From assembly GCF_001046895.1 (NCBI RefSeq), contig NZ_CAQI01000048.1, forward strand, positions 1-64,000: DNA of 64,000 bases, given 5' to 3'. The translations under genes and the position numbers were made by a program. This document shows, one piece after another, positions 41,519 through 50,708 of this stretch. The notes below the pieces were generated by a model, which saw only the letters and a list, made by a program, of their open reading frames with translations, was not told the origin of the DNA and did no database searches. This DNA comes from Pseudarthrobacter siccitolerans (lineage in GTDB: Bacteria > Actinomycetota > Actinomycetes > Actinomycetales > Micrococcaceae). The first letter of the stretch is position 1; each line of letters opens with the position of its first letter.

Positions 41519-43318
41519 CTAGCGGGTGTGGTGGCTGGGCTGCAGTTCGTACACCGGCGTCTCCAGCCCTTCCATCCGGGCCTTGAGCTGCAGGGCCAGG
41601 TAGGAGGAATAGTGCCGGCTCTGGTGCAGATTGCCGCCGTGGATCCAGAGGTTGGGGACGTTGGTTGGTTTCCACATATTGCGCAGCTCCCCCTCCCATG
41701 GGCCAGGGTCTTTTGGCGTGTCTGAGCCGTATCCCCAGCACTTGCCCACGCGGTCCGCGATTTCCGGAGAGACCAGGTCCGCGAGCCAGCCGTTCATGGA
41801 CCCGTATCCGGTGGCGTAGACAATCAGGTCGGCCTCCAACTCGGTCCCGTCCGCCATCACCACGGCGTTGCCGGTGATCTTGGAGACCTGCCCGGACTTC
41901 AGCTTCACCCGGCCGTCAATGATCAGCTGGGAGGCACCGACGTCAATGTAGTAGCCGGAGCCGCGCCGCAGGTACTTCAGGAACAGGCCGGACCCGTCCA
42001 CGCCGAAGTCCAGCTCGAACCCGGCGGCCTCCAGCTGCGAATAGAAGTCCGCGTCCCGCTTCGCCATCTCCTGGTACACGGGCACCTGCGCCTCGGGCAG
42101 GACGCGCATGGGCAGGGACGCGAACAGCAGGTCGGCCTTCTCTGTGGTCACCCCGTTGGCCAGTGCCTTCTCCGAGTACAGGTCCCCCAGCGCAAGGTCC
42201 ATCAACGATTCGCTGCGGGCGATATGGGTGGAGGAGCGCTGCACCATGGTGACGTCGGCGCCGTGCTCCCACAGGTCCGCGCAGATATCGTGCGCGGAGT
42301 TGTTGGAGCCGATCACCACGGCCTTCTTCCCGGTCCAGTCCCCACCGCCGGGATGCTGCGAGGAGTGCCGCTGCTCGCCCAGGAACGACTGCGCGCCGTC
42401 GAACGCGGGGATGTTCGGGTAGCCGGAGACGCCCAGGGCGAAGACCAGCTGCTTGGGCCGGAGGGTCACCGGTTCGCCGTTGCGGAGGACGCTGACCGCC
42501 CATTCCTGCGTGCCGTCGTCGTACTCGGCGCCCACGCACTCGGTGCCGGACCAGTAGTTCAGCTCCATGATGCGGGTGTAGTGCTCCAGCCAGTCGCCGA
42601 TCTTGTCCTTGGCGGCGAAGACGGGCCAGTCGTCCGGGAACTTCAGGTAGGGCAGGTGGTCGTACCAGACGGGGTCGTGCAGGTGCAGGGACTTGTAGCG
42701 GTTCCGCCAGGAGTCGCCCGGGTTCTGGTTCTTCTCGATCACGATTGTGGGCACGCCCAGCCGCCGCAGCCGGGCTGCGAGGCCGATGCCGCCCTGCCCG
42801 CCGCCGATGATCACGCAGTAGGGCTGCTCCTCGTAGCCGAGCTGCGCTTCCTGTTCCTCCTTGAGTTCCTTCCACGAGCGGCGGCCGCGGATGATCTCGT
42901 GCGCCACGCCCTGCTCGCGGCGCGGACCTTTCTTCTCTTCGAAGCCCTTCAGCTCCTGCATGGTGGTGAGCAGCGTCCAGCATTTGCCGTTCCGCAGCCG
43001 GAGGTGGCCGTACCCGCGGGCGGCGCCGGTCTCAAACGTGATCCAGGCTTCCACGGTTCCGTCCGGGCTGGCGCTGCCGGTGGCATCCTCGGCGAGCGCC
43101 CAGTTGGCAGGCTGCACGTGGTCCAGCCTGGCCTCGAGCATGCGGCGGATGTCCGCCTTGCCTTCGAGGGTTTTCAGGTTCCAGGTGAACGCCACGAAGT
43201 CGCGCCAGTAGCTTTCGTCCTCGAAGAGGTCCAGCGCGGCGTCCATGTCGCGCCGCTGCAGCGCTTGGTCCAGGCTGGCAAGCCAGTCCTGCGCGGCGGC
43301 GGTGGGTGTTTCGGTCAT
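41519..43318 (-). CDS. Flavin-containing monooxygenase with N-terminal NTF2-like domain
   Basis: A 599-residue protein. Residues 1-130 are NTF2/SnoaL-like (DAALDLFEDESYWRDFVAFT). From about 170 the FAD fold begins with YCVIIGGGQGGIGLAARLRR; the NADP fold begins near 320 with KKAVVIGSNNSAHDICADLW; ATGYGSMNGW is the late FMO motif. Start ATG at 43318 has AGGAG five bases upstream. Such fusions are found next to alcohol dehydrogenases in actinobacteria and oxidise aldehydes, ketones or terpenes. Baeyer-Villiger chemistry is possible; the substrate is unknown. Confidence 0.9.
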   Translation of the reverse strand: MTETPTAAAQDWLASLDQALQRRDMDAALDLFEDESYWRDFVAFTWNLKTLEGKADIRRMLEARLDHVQPANWALAEDATGSASPDGTVEAWITFETGAARGYGHLRLRNGKCWTLLTTMQELKGFEEKKGPRREQGVAHEIIRGRRSWKELKEEQEAQLGYEEQPYCVIIGGGQGGIGLAARLRRLGVPTIVIEKNQNPGDSWRNRYKSLHLHDPVWYDHLPYLKFPDDWPVFAAKDKIGDWLEHYTRIMELNYWSGTECVGAEYDDGTQEWAVSVLRNGEPVTLRPKQLVFALGVSGYPNIPAFDGAQSFLGEQRHSSQHPGGGDWTGKKAVVIGSNNSAHDICADLWEHGADVTMVQRSSTHIARSESLMDLALGDLYSEKALANGVTTEKADLLFASLPMRVLPEAQVPVYQEMAKRDADFYSQLEAAGFELDFGVDGSGLFLKYLRRGSGYYIDVGASQLIIDGRVKLKSGQVSKITGNAVVMADGTELEADLIVYATGYGSMNGWLADLVSPEIADRVGKCWGYGSDTPKDPGPWEGELRNMWKPTNVPNLWIHGGNLHQSRHYSSYLALQLKARMEGLETPVYELQPSHHTR

Positions 43319-43437
43319 CTCCACTCCTTTGTGTCGGTCCCTCAGGTGGTCCGGGCGGCTCCGTCCCGCCGGGGTCCCTGCGGTATGCTGGGGCGGTCGT
43401 GAGCTGCATCACTATTGGAACGCGGCGGGGGTAACAA

Positions 43438-44775
43438 GTGCGTTACATGGGCACTGCCGGCAAGGGCGCCGGGGGTGAGGAGGAGACGGTGGACTACGGC
43501 CTGAGGTTTTCGGACCCGGCGAAGTACGCGCGTGCCCTGCGCCGCGCCCACGAGCTGGTCATCTCCGGTGTCACTCGCCCGGAGATCCCCACACCCCTGG
43601 CCGAGTCGTGGCGCCGGTCCATGGCGTTGGGCATCAGCCCGGACCAGCACAGCCCGCGGCACCTTCACGATCCGTCCGAGGTGCTGCAGCTGCGGCGGGA
43701 GCACCGGCTGCAGCGGGTGATGCCGGCCCTGCAGGACCTGCTGGCCGACGATTCCAGTTCCGGCCGGCACCTTCTGGTGCTCACCAATGCCGGCGGCGAG
43801 ATTCTGTGGCGGGTGGGCAGCCGGGAGGCGCTGCGGCGGGCGGACCGGCTGGAGTTCTCGGAAGGTGCGGACTGGTCCGAGGCGGGGATCGGCACCAACG
43901 CCATCAGCGAGGCGCTTGTCACCGGCGTGCCCGTGCAGCTGTTCTCCGCCGAGCACCTCGTCCGCACCCACCACGACTGGGCCTGCACCGCGGCGCCCAT
44001 CATGGACCCTTTGACAGGCGCGTTGCTTGGTGTGCTCGATGTTTCCGGGCCGCTGGACACCATCAGCGCGGATACGCTCCGGATGGTGCGGTGCGCGGTA
44101 TGGGTGGCGGAGTCACTTTTGGGAACGTCCGACGGCGGCGCCTCCTTGGGTGCTTCGTCTTCCGCGCGTGCGTCGCGGCAGGATGTCCGGCGGCCTGCTG
44201 TTGGGGTCTCGTCGCTGGAGCTGCTCGGGGACAGGCCCGCCGCGGAGTTTGCTGACGGAAGCCGGGTGCCGCTGACGCTGCGGCGGGCGGAGATCCTGGC
44301 GCTGCTGGACTCGCGGTCGCAGGGGTGGAGCGCCGAGGAACTGGCGTATGAGCTGCACGGGGATGCCGGCACATCGCAGGCCATACGGACAGAGATGTTC
44401 CGGGTGCGGTCGGTGCTGGGCGACGCCGTGGAGTCGAATCCGTACCGGCTGGCTGCCGGGCTGGCCGGGTGCTCGGACTCGGGCCGGGTGCTGCGGCTGC
44501 TGCGCGAGGGGCTGGTAGTGGAAGCGCTGGACGCTTACACCGCTCCGCTGCTCAGCCGGTCCGGCGTCCTGGCGGTGCAGCTGCTGCGGGACCAGCTGGA
44601 CCTGGCGGTTGGTTCGGCTGTGCGGTCCAGTGGTGATGCCGGGCTGCTTGTGCGGTGGCTGTCCACGGACATGGGGGCTGCAGATGCGCAGGGTGTGAAC
44701 GCGCTGGGACAGCTGGTGGGACATGCTGATCCCCGGTATTCGATGTTCCGCGCTTCCTCTGCGTTCTGTGGGTGA
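43438..44775 (+). CDS. GAF-domain regulator, AcoR-like without AAA+ domain
   Basis: A 445-residue transcription regulator starting at GTG. The N-terminus PLAESWRRSMALGISPDQHS is the AcoR-type sensor entry, then a GAF domain (DWSEAGIGTNAISEALVTG, then AAPIMDPLTGALLGVLDVSG). Sigma-54 activators carry an AAA+ domain next; here it is absent and a C-terminal winged helix-like segment (LTLRRAEILALLDSRSQGWS, EELAYELHG) follows. This architecture is common in actinobacteria, which lack sigma-54. It is divergent from the monooxygenase/dehydrogenase pair and probably controls them. Confidence 0.88.
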   Translation: MRYMGTAGKGAGGEEETVDYGLRFSDPAKYARALRRAHELVISGVTRPEIPTPLAESWRRSMALGISPDQHSPRHLHDPSEVLQLRREHRLQRVMPALQDLLADDSSSGRHLLVLTNAGGEILWRVGSREALRRADRLEFSEGADWSEAGIGTNAISEALVTGVPVQLFSAEHLVRTHHDWACTAAPIMDPLTGALLGVLDVSGPLDTISADTLRMVRCAVWVAESLLGTSDGGASLGASSSARASRQDVRRPAVGVSSLELLGDRPAAEFADGSRVPLTLRRAEILALLDSRSQGWSAEELAYELHGDAGTSQAIRTEMFRVRSVLGDAVESNPYRLAAGLAGCSDSGRVLRLLREGLVVEALDAYTAPLLSRSGVLAVQLLRDQLDLAVGSAVRSSGDAGLLVRWLSTDMGAADAQGVNALGQLVGHADPRYSMFRASSAFCG

Positions 44776-44782
44776 GCGTGCG

Positions 44783-44827
44783 GCCCGCGCGGGGCACGTC
44801 TCGGTGATGCAGCAGTCCCAGTCCTGA
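44783..44827 (+). pseudogene. GntR/UTRA C-terminal remnant
   Basis: Fifteen codons ending in TGA read ARAGHVSVMQQSQS, against ARAGHLSVMQSLQS at the end of the intact GntR regulator at 14916-15698 (11 of 14 identical). It starts just after the GAF regulator stop with no start codon of its own, so it is a leftover gene end. Confidence 0.55.
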
Positions 44828-44912
44828 CACCACGCCTCAGCGCGCCTGAACGCCGATGACTCGGAGTTTAGGAGACTGGGCGGGTTCGTGAAGCCAAGAA
44901 AAGGGGGCTCTT

Positions 44913-45077
44913 ATGGAGGCAGCAGCAGTAACCACGTGGATGTTCGTCGAAGAATGTCCTTCCGGGTGACGCGATGGAGCTGATGCTCCCGGGCGAGCAG
45001 CCGGTTGCGGCTTACAGGACGTTCCGGGACAGCGCCATCTTCACCACCAAGTGCATGATTGTCCGCGATGCCCAAGA
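44913..45077 (+). pseudogene. PH-domain gene remnant with frameshift
   Basis: About 165 bp match the start of the PH-domain gene at 39566, including the first 17 codons almost unchanged and the same upstream Gly-rich ribosome binding area. A net 2-bp loss after codon 15 shifts the frame into a TGA; the later part (LMLPGEQPVAAYRTFRDSAI) continues in another frame. The match stops at about 45077, where GNAT-like sequence begins. Confidence 0.8.
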
Positions 45078-45301
45078 CCCCGCTTGCCAAGGCGGCGGCG
45101 TGACCCGGGCCGTGGTGCGCGAGATCGTGGAGCACGCGCGGCAACTGCCCGGTATCGACGCGATCAGCATCACCAGCGCAACGTTCATGGAACGCGCCCA
45201 CGCCCTGTACCGGTCGCTGGGCTTCCGCCGGGCGCCGACCGGGACTGGCACTTGCCGGGCGAGGACGTGCTGCTGTGGGCGTTCACACTCAAACTGGTGG
45301 A
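45078..45301 (+). pseudogene. GNAT acetyltransferase remnant (C-terminal half)
   Basis: Reads RAVVREIVEHARQLPGIDAI, then SITSATFMERAHALYRSLGF, closely matching the C-terminal half of the GNAT protein at 21986-22480. A 1-bp deletion near 45240 breaks the frame before the terminal GEDVLLW segment, which continues in another frame. It has no acetyl-CoA loop start and is joined directly to the PH-domain remnant. Confidence 0.8.
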
Positions 45302-46129
45302 GGCTAAGCCTGCCGACACGGCAGCTGAGGTGTCATCCGTTAGTACCTAACCGGGCGCGTTCGGCCTGTTCAACTTCGCTGTCCCCCTCCGACCGGAATG
45401 GGTTCAGCAATGCATGCCGCCAGTGCGTCCACCTCTGCCATCAGGGCATCGGGTTGCTGATCTAGGTTGAGGGCATGGCAGTAAATGGTGATGACTGGCC
45501 GGTATTGAATCCCTGCGGATTACCTGTAGGCGTATTCATGTGCAGTCTTGCCGTAATGATTTGCCGAACGGCCAGTTTCCTACCGAACCCTGAGCACGCG
45601 GTGGGTGGTCTGGAAGAAAGGTGTAACAACCTGCCACTTCGGGCGACCGTTTTCCCGGTATTCGCCAGGCGCCACGTTGACTCCTTGACCTTCCCCTTGC
45701 AGCCGGTCGAGCCGCTCCACGGGGCGTTTGAGTTGGCGTTCCATCCATCTGGCAGCGAAACTGGCCGTAGCCATCTGGCGGTTTTTCTAAGCCAATAATT
45801 GTGAGGCCACCTCCGTCGTAGGCATGGTTGTCTAAGAGGTGGCTATAGCCCCATCCACCCTGCATCTAAGAGATGGATATGAACGCTGATCGCAGGATGT
45901 GCCTGACCAACCATCCACATACCCCCAATAAGGATAAGAATCCAAGGATGTCCAGATCGCGGCTTTTCAAGTACAACGTGTCCTCATCATCTAGCTTCCA
46001 CCCTTTGCCGTGAGACCAGCGAATATCCACTGAGCGGGGCGTGAAGGCGGCGCAAGCTGACGGGATCAACGTGGTGGGCGCTCCTCGCGTAGCCTAGGGG
46101 CAAGAACGATTGGGGGGGTAGTAATTAGT
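45302..46129. other. Low-coding stretch with gene debris
   Basis: About 830 bp between the GNAT remnant and the next convincing gene. Two leftward frames have protein-like composition but weak starts: 45580-45774 (64 residues, ending WQVVTPFFQTTHRVL) and 45866-46069 (67 residues, with a hydrophobic segment ILGFLSLLGVCGWLV). I give them only as possibilities, perhaps remnants. Base composition is lower in GC than in the metabolic regions to the left. Confidence 0.4.
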
Positions 46130-46297
46130 TTGAGTCCAGCCTTCGGCATCATTGGCGTCCTATACGCGGTCTTCATGATCGCTGTAGCCTTCCTAGCAGT
46201 GTACGCCGTAGTCCTGGCCATCATCTTCCTGCGGCCGCGCATTGCGGAGCTGACGCGGGCTGCACGGCCCAAGGTGACGAAGCAGAACAGTCAATGA
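46130..46297 (+). CDS. Small membrane protein (55 residues)
   Basis: A TTG start with GGGGGGT upstream gives 55 residues: a long hydrophobic segment (FGIIGVLYAVFMIAVAFLAV and on, about residues 5-34) and a basic tail (RPRIAELTRAARPKVTKQ). Its stop overlaps the next gene's ATG by 4 bp (ATGA), so it is translationally coupled to the helicase-associated-domain protein. No family recognised; the coupling is the main argument that it is real. Confidence 0.6.
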   Translation: MSPAFGIIGVLYAVFMIAVAFLAVYAVVLAIIFLRPRIAELTRAARPKVTKQNSQ

Positions 46298-46986
46298 CCC
46301 CAGCCAGGCGGCGACCTGCCCCGGCTGTCGAGTGGGTGCTGATGTACCGCAAAGGTATCCCGACCCCGAAGATCGCGGCGCTCGCCGGCGCTGCCGAGAC
46401 GACGGTCAGATACCACATCGCGATCGCTGCCAAGCAGGATCCGAGCCTGCGGGACACCCATAAAGCAGCCCTTCCGGCATTCGATCCCAGAACCACCGAG
46501 GCCGGCCAGCGGAACGTCGAAGACCTCCTGGCGTTCTATGAAGTGGAAGGCCGCCTTCCGGTCCACGGCCGATCCGCTCGCGAGTCAGCGCTGGCGGGGT
46601 GGCTGACACGTCGCCGCGAACAGGCAGCCGCCGATACCCTCTCCCCCGCCTATAGCGAGGCCTTGGACGACATCCCTGGCTGGCGGGACTACCCTGGCAA
46701 ACGCGGCGCGGACGCAGCCCGCTGGAAGCGGCGCCTAAACGAAGTGGCCTGCTACCTGGCCGCCGGCAACGACTGGCCACGACACAACAAGACCGAGGAC
46801 AGCGAAGAACGCGTTCTGGGGATCTGGCTGCACACCCAGCGCATCGACTACCGCGCCGGGAAACTAGCGGCAGCTAAAGAAGCGGAACTCAACACAGTCA
46901 TCCCGGGCTGGCGGCAGGGCCGACCGCACAGGGGCGGGCACGGTCGAGCAAAAAATCAGCAATCACCAGTAACGGGAGATCAGTGA
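46294..46986 (+). CDS. Helicase-associated (HA) domain protein
   Basis: A 230-residue protein. The N-terminus holds a helix-turn-helix-like segment (MYRKGIPTPKIAALAGAAET). Two helicase-associated repeats follow: about residues 70-125 (ESALAGWLTRRREQAAADTL, then DIPGW) and 145-215 (ERVLGIWLHTQRIDYRAGKL, then VIPGW). There is no helicase core. Such stand-alone HA proteins are abundant in Arthrobacter mobile regions and may be DNA-binding. It marks the left side of the defence-rich region. Confidence 0.8.
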   Translation: MTPARRRPAPAVEWVLMYRKGIPTPKIAALAGAAETTVRYHIAIAAKQDPSLRDTHKAALPAFDPRTTEAGQRNVEDLLAFYEVEGRLPVHGRSARESALAGWLTRRREQAAADTLSPAYSEALDDIPGWRDYPGKRGADAARWKRRLNEVACYLAAGNDWPRHNKTEDSEERVLGIWLHTQRIDYRAGKLAAAKEAELNTVIPGWRQGRPHRGGHGRAKNQQSPVTGDQ

Positions 46987-47079
46987 GCATCGAGCAGATT
47001 TCTTCACCGTCTCAAGCCCCGCTCTAGGCGAACCCAGCGCGCGATCCTGAACGTTCGGCGTCGCAATATGCCCGATTGG

Positions 47080-47334
47080 CTATTCCTGGTCGCCGATCTC
47101 CGTGCCATCTTCGAGCTCACCAACAGCAATCCGCTCGGCGGTGCGCCGGTACGCCTGCTCAATGTAGTCCTCGACGTCCTGGCGGCCGATGCGCCAAAGG
47201 CCCCTGCCACCGACCTGAAAAGCCCGCAACTCCCCTGTCTTGATGAGGCCCTGAACAAGATTTTGCTTCACGTTCAACTCATCTGCGACTTGCGCCATAG
47301 TCAGGAAACGGGGCTGGTCTGGTTCAGCAGTCAC
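47080..47334 (-). CDS. Excisionase-type helix-turn-helix protein
   Basis: An 84-residue MerR-like winged helix protein of the DNA-binding/excisionase group: FLTMAQVADELNVKQNLVQG, then LIKTGELRAFQVGGRGLWRI, then DVEDYIEQAY. Length and pattern match BldC/AlpA-like proteins encoded on actinobacterial genomes and integrative elements. It may regulate the neighbouring accessory genes or be a leftover excision factor. No integrase is adjacent. Confidence 0.82.
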   Translation of the reverse strand: MTAEPDQPRFLTMAQVADELNVKQNLVQGLIKTGELRAFQVGGRGLWRIGRQDVEDYIEQAYRRTAERIAVGELEDGTEIGDQE

Positions 47335-47771
47335 CGGCCTATCCTACGCGGGTTTGGTTGCCGGTGTTCGAACAAACCGCACCAGCCCCCCCGGTGAACG
47401 GCAAGATATGCGCGGCCGCCTGTTTGGAAGGGGAAGCCGTAATTAGGGCCACTGAGAGGCTGAATTTTGACGCCCTGCAGCCGCGCTTAGTGGCTTCAAG
47501 AGCACAACTGCCGGCCCTTGTCCGGGAACAGCTGGCGTCGTTCGTTACCTCAGGGCCACGGGTTCTTTGTCCCGGTTAAACCTGTCCAGGGCTGTGCCTT
47601 TCACCGCTAGAGGAACCTATGGTTGTGGAGGTATCCTCCGACACGGCATGGCCAGGAAGATCCTTGCGGCACCCCTTACTGATACTTAGGGCCGCCTAGC
47701 TATCGTCTGAAGACGTCTCGCTGCCGGAACAGTTTCGCACGGGTTAGCGATCTGTACGAGGGATGAGAGCG
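47335..47771. other. Intergenic stretch without recognisable gene
   Basis: Spacer of 437 bp between the divergently placed excisionase-type gene and the 3' end of hsdR. Only short frames without ribosome binding sites are seen. Confidence 0.4.
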
Positions 47772-50708
47772 CTAGTAATACTCCCTGATATAGCCCAGCG
47801 CCGTTTCGAAGACGTCGTTGTCTCGGATCTTGAACTGTATGTAAAGAGTCTTGCGGAGTGCCTGGCGTACCTCTTGATCCCCACGGATGGTTGACTGCCA
47901 GCCCACAAAGCGAACGGCTCGGACGACTTCATCGATGCGGCTAACAATGTTTTCGACGATAATCGGCGTTTCATCGGTCTTGACCGCTTCGAACAGCTCA
48001 GTGAGTGCTGCCTTGCCTTGTTCCTCGCGGGGAACCTCGTTGACGGCTTTCTCGGCCGCTACTGTGTCACGGGCGAGCTCCAGCAACTCCCGAAGGAACT
48101 CGAGACTCGACTGCTGGATGTCCGCGTACTTCGCTCGTAGAGCATTGAGACGCTGGCCGAGCGCGATAAAGACTGGGTTGTTCAGGTGACGGGCGATGCG
48201 AGCGGTAATTTGAGTCTCAATCTCTTCCGGGGAGATGTCCTCACGCTTACCGAGCATCAAGTCCTCGACAGTTTGGGCATCAAGCACAATGCTTTCATTA
48301 CCCTGCGGGAGCTCGACCCGGATGTGCTGGTTGATCAGATCGACCGTCTTGGCACCGAGTGCGTGCCAAACCAGACGTCCCGTGATATCGGACGGACGCA
48401 CCGACTCATAGACGTCAGTTAGCCAGCGGTAGTCGTCACGGTAAGACGCGAGCATCGGATCGGGACTGAGCGCCTCCCACAGCTGGGAGACGACGCTGTA
48501 TCCCAAGCCGAAGGCATCCTTAGTAGCATCATCGGCAATCGCGGATTGCGCTTGAACCAAGCCCTCATACCCGCCCACCGTCCGGTCGACCCCAGGGAAG
48601 AAAGACAGGGCCGCATTTATCATCGGAGACAACTGCTTCTTGAGGTCCTCGATGTTTGAGATGACCTGCCGCACGGACTTCTCGTCGAAGGCCAGCGACT
48701 TGGCTACGTCGTCAAAGATGCCGAGGTAGTCCACGATCAGCCCGTGAGTCTTGTTGGGTGGGTACACCCGGTTGGTGCGGGTGATCGCTTGCAGGAGGGT
48801 GTGCTCCTTTAGGGGCTTATCGAGATACTGGCAGTATAGAATCGGTGCATCGAACCCGGTGAGGAGCTTTGCCGTGACGATGATGATCTTGAGCGGGTCC
48901 GCAGGGTCATTGAACCTCGCGAGGACCTGCTCCAGCTCCTCTGCACCGGGCGTCCATTTCGCCCAATCAGATGCATCGCCTCGCGTCTTTGACATGACGA
49001 CCGTTGATGTCTCTGGGCCTAGGTGCTTGTCGAGTTCGCTTTTGTATGCGACACACGATGCCTTGTCGTAGGCGACGACCTGCGCCTTGAAGCCTTCGGG
49101 CTGGACCTTTTGCTGAAAGTGGCTAGCGATGTCGGCGGCAATCTTCGCTACCCTTGAAGGCGATTTGATCAGAACCTCGATCGAAGCGGCCTTCTTCGAC
49201 AGGGTGATCTTGTCGCTATCGGACAGGTGGCGGTCGTCAGCGAGTTCTTCGAATGCGGCGTCGATTGCCTCCTGGTCCACATGAATTTCCGAAAGGCGCG
49301 GCTCAAAGTGCAACGGTAGCGTTGCCCCGTCACGGATCGAGTCTTTGAATGAGTAGCGGGACAAGTACCCACCGTCATCCTGCGGGGACCCGAACCACAT
49401 GAACGTGTTGCGGTCACGCCTGTTGATCGGGGTGCCGGTGAGACCGAACAAGAACGCGTTGGGCAACGCCTGGCGCATCTTCTGGCCGTAGTCGCCCTCT
49501 TGAGAGCGGTGGGCTTCGTCGACCATCGCAATGATATTGCCGCGCGGATCCAGAATGCCGGGGGCCTCACCAAACTTGTGGATCGTCGTAATGATGATCT
49601 TCCGAGCACCTTGGCTAAGGAGCGTCTGCAACTGTTCTCTTGAGTCCGTCGACACCAGGCCGGGGACATCAGAGGCATTGAATGTGCCGGTGATCTGCGT
49701 GTCCAGGTCAATGCGGTCGACGACGACCAAGATCGTCGGGTTGGTCAGCTCCGCCATGGCTCTGAGCTTGAGTGCAGTGAATACCATGAGCAGTGACTTT
49801 CCCGAGCCCTGGAAGTGCCAGATAAGGCCCTGCTTGATCTTGCCGAGCAGCACCCGCTCTACAACCAGGTTGGTTGCCTGGAATTGTTGGAACCGCGCGA
49901 TGATCTTGATTTTCCGGTGTTTATTGTCCGTCGCATAAAGGGTGAAGAACCGTAGGAAGTCCAGCACCGCGCAAGGGGTCAGGACACCCTCTACCGCCTC
50001 CTTCAGAGCCGCGAGCCCAATCTTGGCCGGCGTATCTTCGTCAGTGCTCTCTTCACGCCACGGACCCCACAGCTCAATGGGCATCCCAACCGTGCCATAG
50101 CGGAAGTCCTTGCCCTCGGTGGCGAACGAGAACACATTCGGCACGAAGAACTGCGGTACGCTCTGCTCGTAGTCGTCGTGGATCTGCGCGGCAGCGTCAA
50201 TCCACGTATACGCCGGCCGAATCGGTGTCTTGGCTTCCCCGATTACAAGCGGTAAGCCGTTACACCACAGCACCAGGTCGAGACGTTTCTCCAGGCGACC
50301 TTGCTTGAATGTAACCTCGGTCGAGATGGTCCAGCGATTAGCTGCATCATCGTCCAGGCGATCAAAGTCGATAAGCCGGACAGTGGTGTGCTCACCATTC
50401 GGACCGAACGGCATCGACTTTTGCCCCGTCAGCCATGCCATAAATTCCTCGTTCGCCACCACTGGATGTGGGCTCGTGCGAGCAGACAGCAGGATAGCTC
50501 GGAGGTTGTAGATAACCTCATCTGCTTTTGCCGGGTTAGCGGCGATCTCGGGATTCAAGTCCATCAGTGCCCCCTTGAGCACGCCCTCCAGCATCACCTC
50601 GTCCGTGCGACGCGGGAGATTGGTACCTGGCACAAATGGCACGTCGGGCGCTTTCACCAGATCGCGCACGAAGTCGCGCACGGAGTTGGCTTCATTGAAC
50701 TGAACCAT
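47772..50708 (-). CDS. hsdR: Type I restriction enzyme R subunit
   Basis: A 978-residue HsdR: the motor and nuclease of a Type I restriction-modification complex. N-terminal nuclease: D144, E158 and K160 in LDLVLWCNGLPLVIGEAKTP. Helicase core: Walker A FQGSGKS (about 299-305), DEAH box at 397-400, GLTGTPI, and ITRTNRVYPPNKTHG (motif VI). The C-terminal helical domain that docks to HsdM runs from about 800. The ATG overlaps the hsdS stop by one base. It cuts DNA lacking the methylation made by its own HsdM/HsdS. Confidence 0.97.
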   Translation of the reverse strand: MVQFNEANSVRDFVRDLVKAPDVPFVPGTNLPRRTDEVMLEGVLKGALMDLNPEIAANPAKADEVIYNLRAILLSARTSPHPVVANEEFMAWLTGQKSMPFGPNGEHTTVRLIDFDRLDDDAANRWTISTEVTFKQGRLEKRLDLVLWCNGLPLVIGEAKTPIRPAYTWIDAAAQIHDDYEQSVPQFFVPNVFSFATEGKDFRYGTVGMPIELWGPWREESTDEDTPAKIGLAALKEAVEGVLTPCAVLDFLRFFTLYATDNKHRKIKIIARFQQFQATNLVVERVLLGKIKQGLIWHFQGSGKSLLMVFTALKLRAMAELTNPTILVVVDRIDLDTQITGTFNASDVPGLVSTDSREQLQTLLSQGARKIIITTIHKFGEAPGILDPRGNIIAMVDEAHRSQEGDYGQKMRQALPNAFLFGLTGTPINRRDRNTFMWFGSPQDDGGYLSRYSFKDSIRDGATLPLHFEPRLSEIHVDQEAIDAAFEELADDRHLSDSDKITLSKKAASIEVLIKSPSRVAKIAADIASHFQQKVQPEGFKAQVVAYDKASCVAYKSELDKHLGPETSTVVMSKTRGDASDWAKWTPGAEELEQVLARFNDPADPLKIIIVTAKLLTGFDAPILYCQYLDKPLKEHTLLQAITRTNRVYPPNKTHGLIVDYLGIFDDVAKSLAFDEKSVRQVISNIEDLKKQLSPMINAALSFFPGVDRTVGGYEGLVQAQSAIADDATKDAFGLGYSVVSQLWEALSPDPMLASYRDDYRWLTDVYESVRPSDITGRLVWHALGAKTVDLINQHIRVELPQGNESIVLDAQTVEDLMLGKREDISPEEIETQITARIARHLNNPVFIALGQRLNALRAKYADIQQSSLEFLRELLELARDTVAAEKAVNEVPREEQGKAALTELFEAVKTDETPIIVENIVSRIDEVVRAVRFVGWQSTIRGDQEVRQALRKTLYIQFKIRDNDVFETALGYIREYY

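Noticed and set aside
45475..45798. 107-residue rightward frame after the GNAT remnant
   Set aside because: No ribosome binding site and atypical composition; opposite frame is at least as plausible, and neither is convincing.
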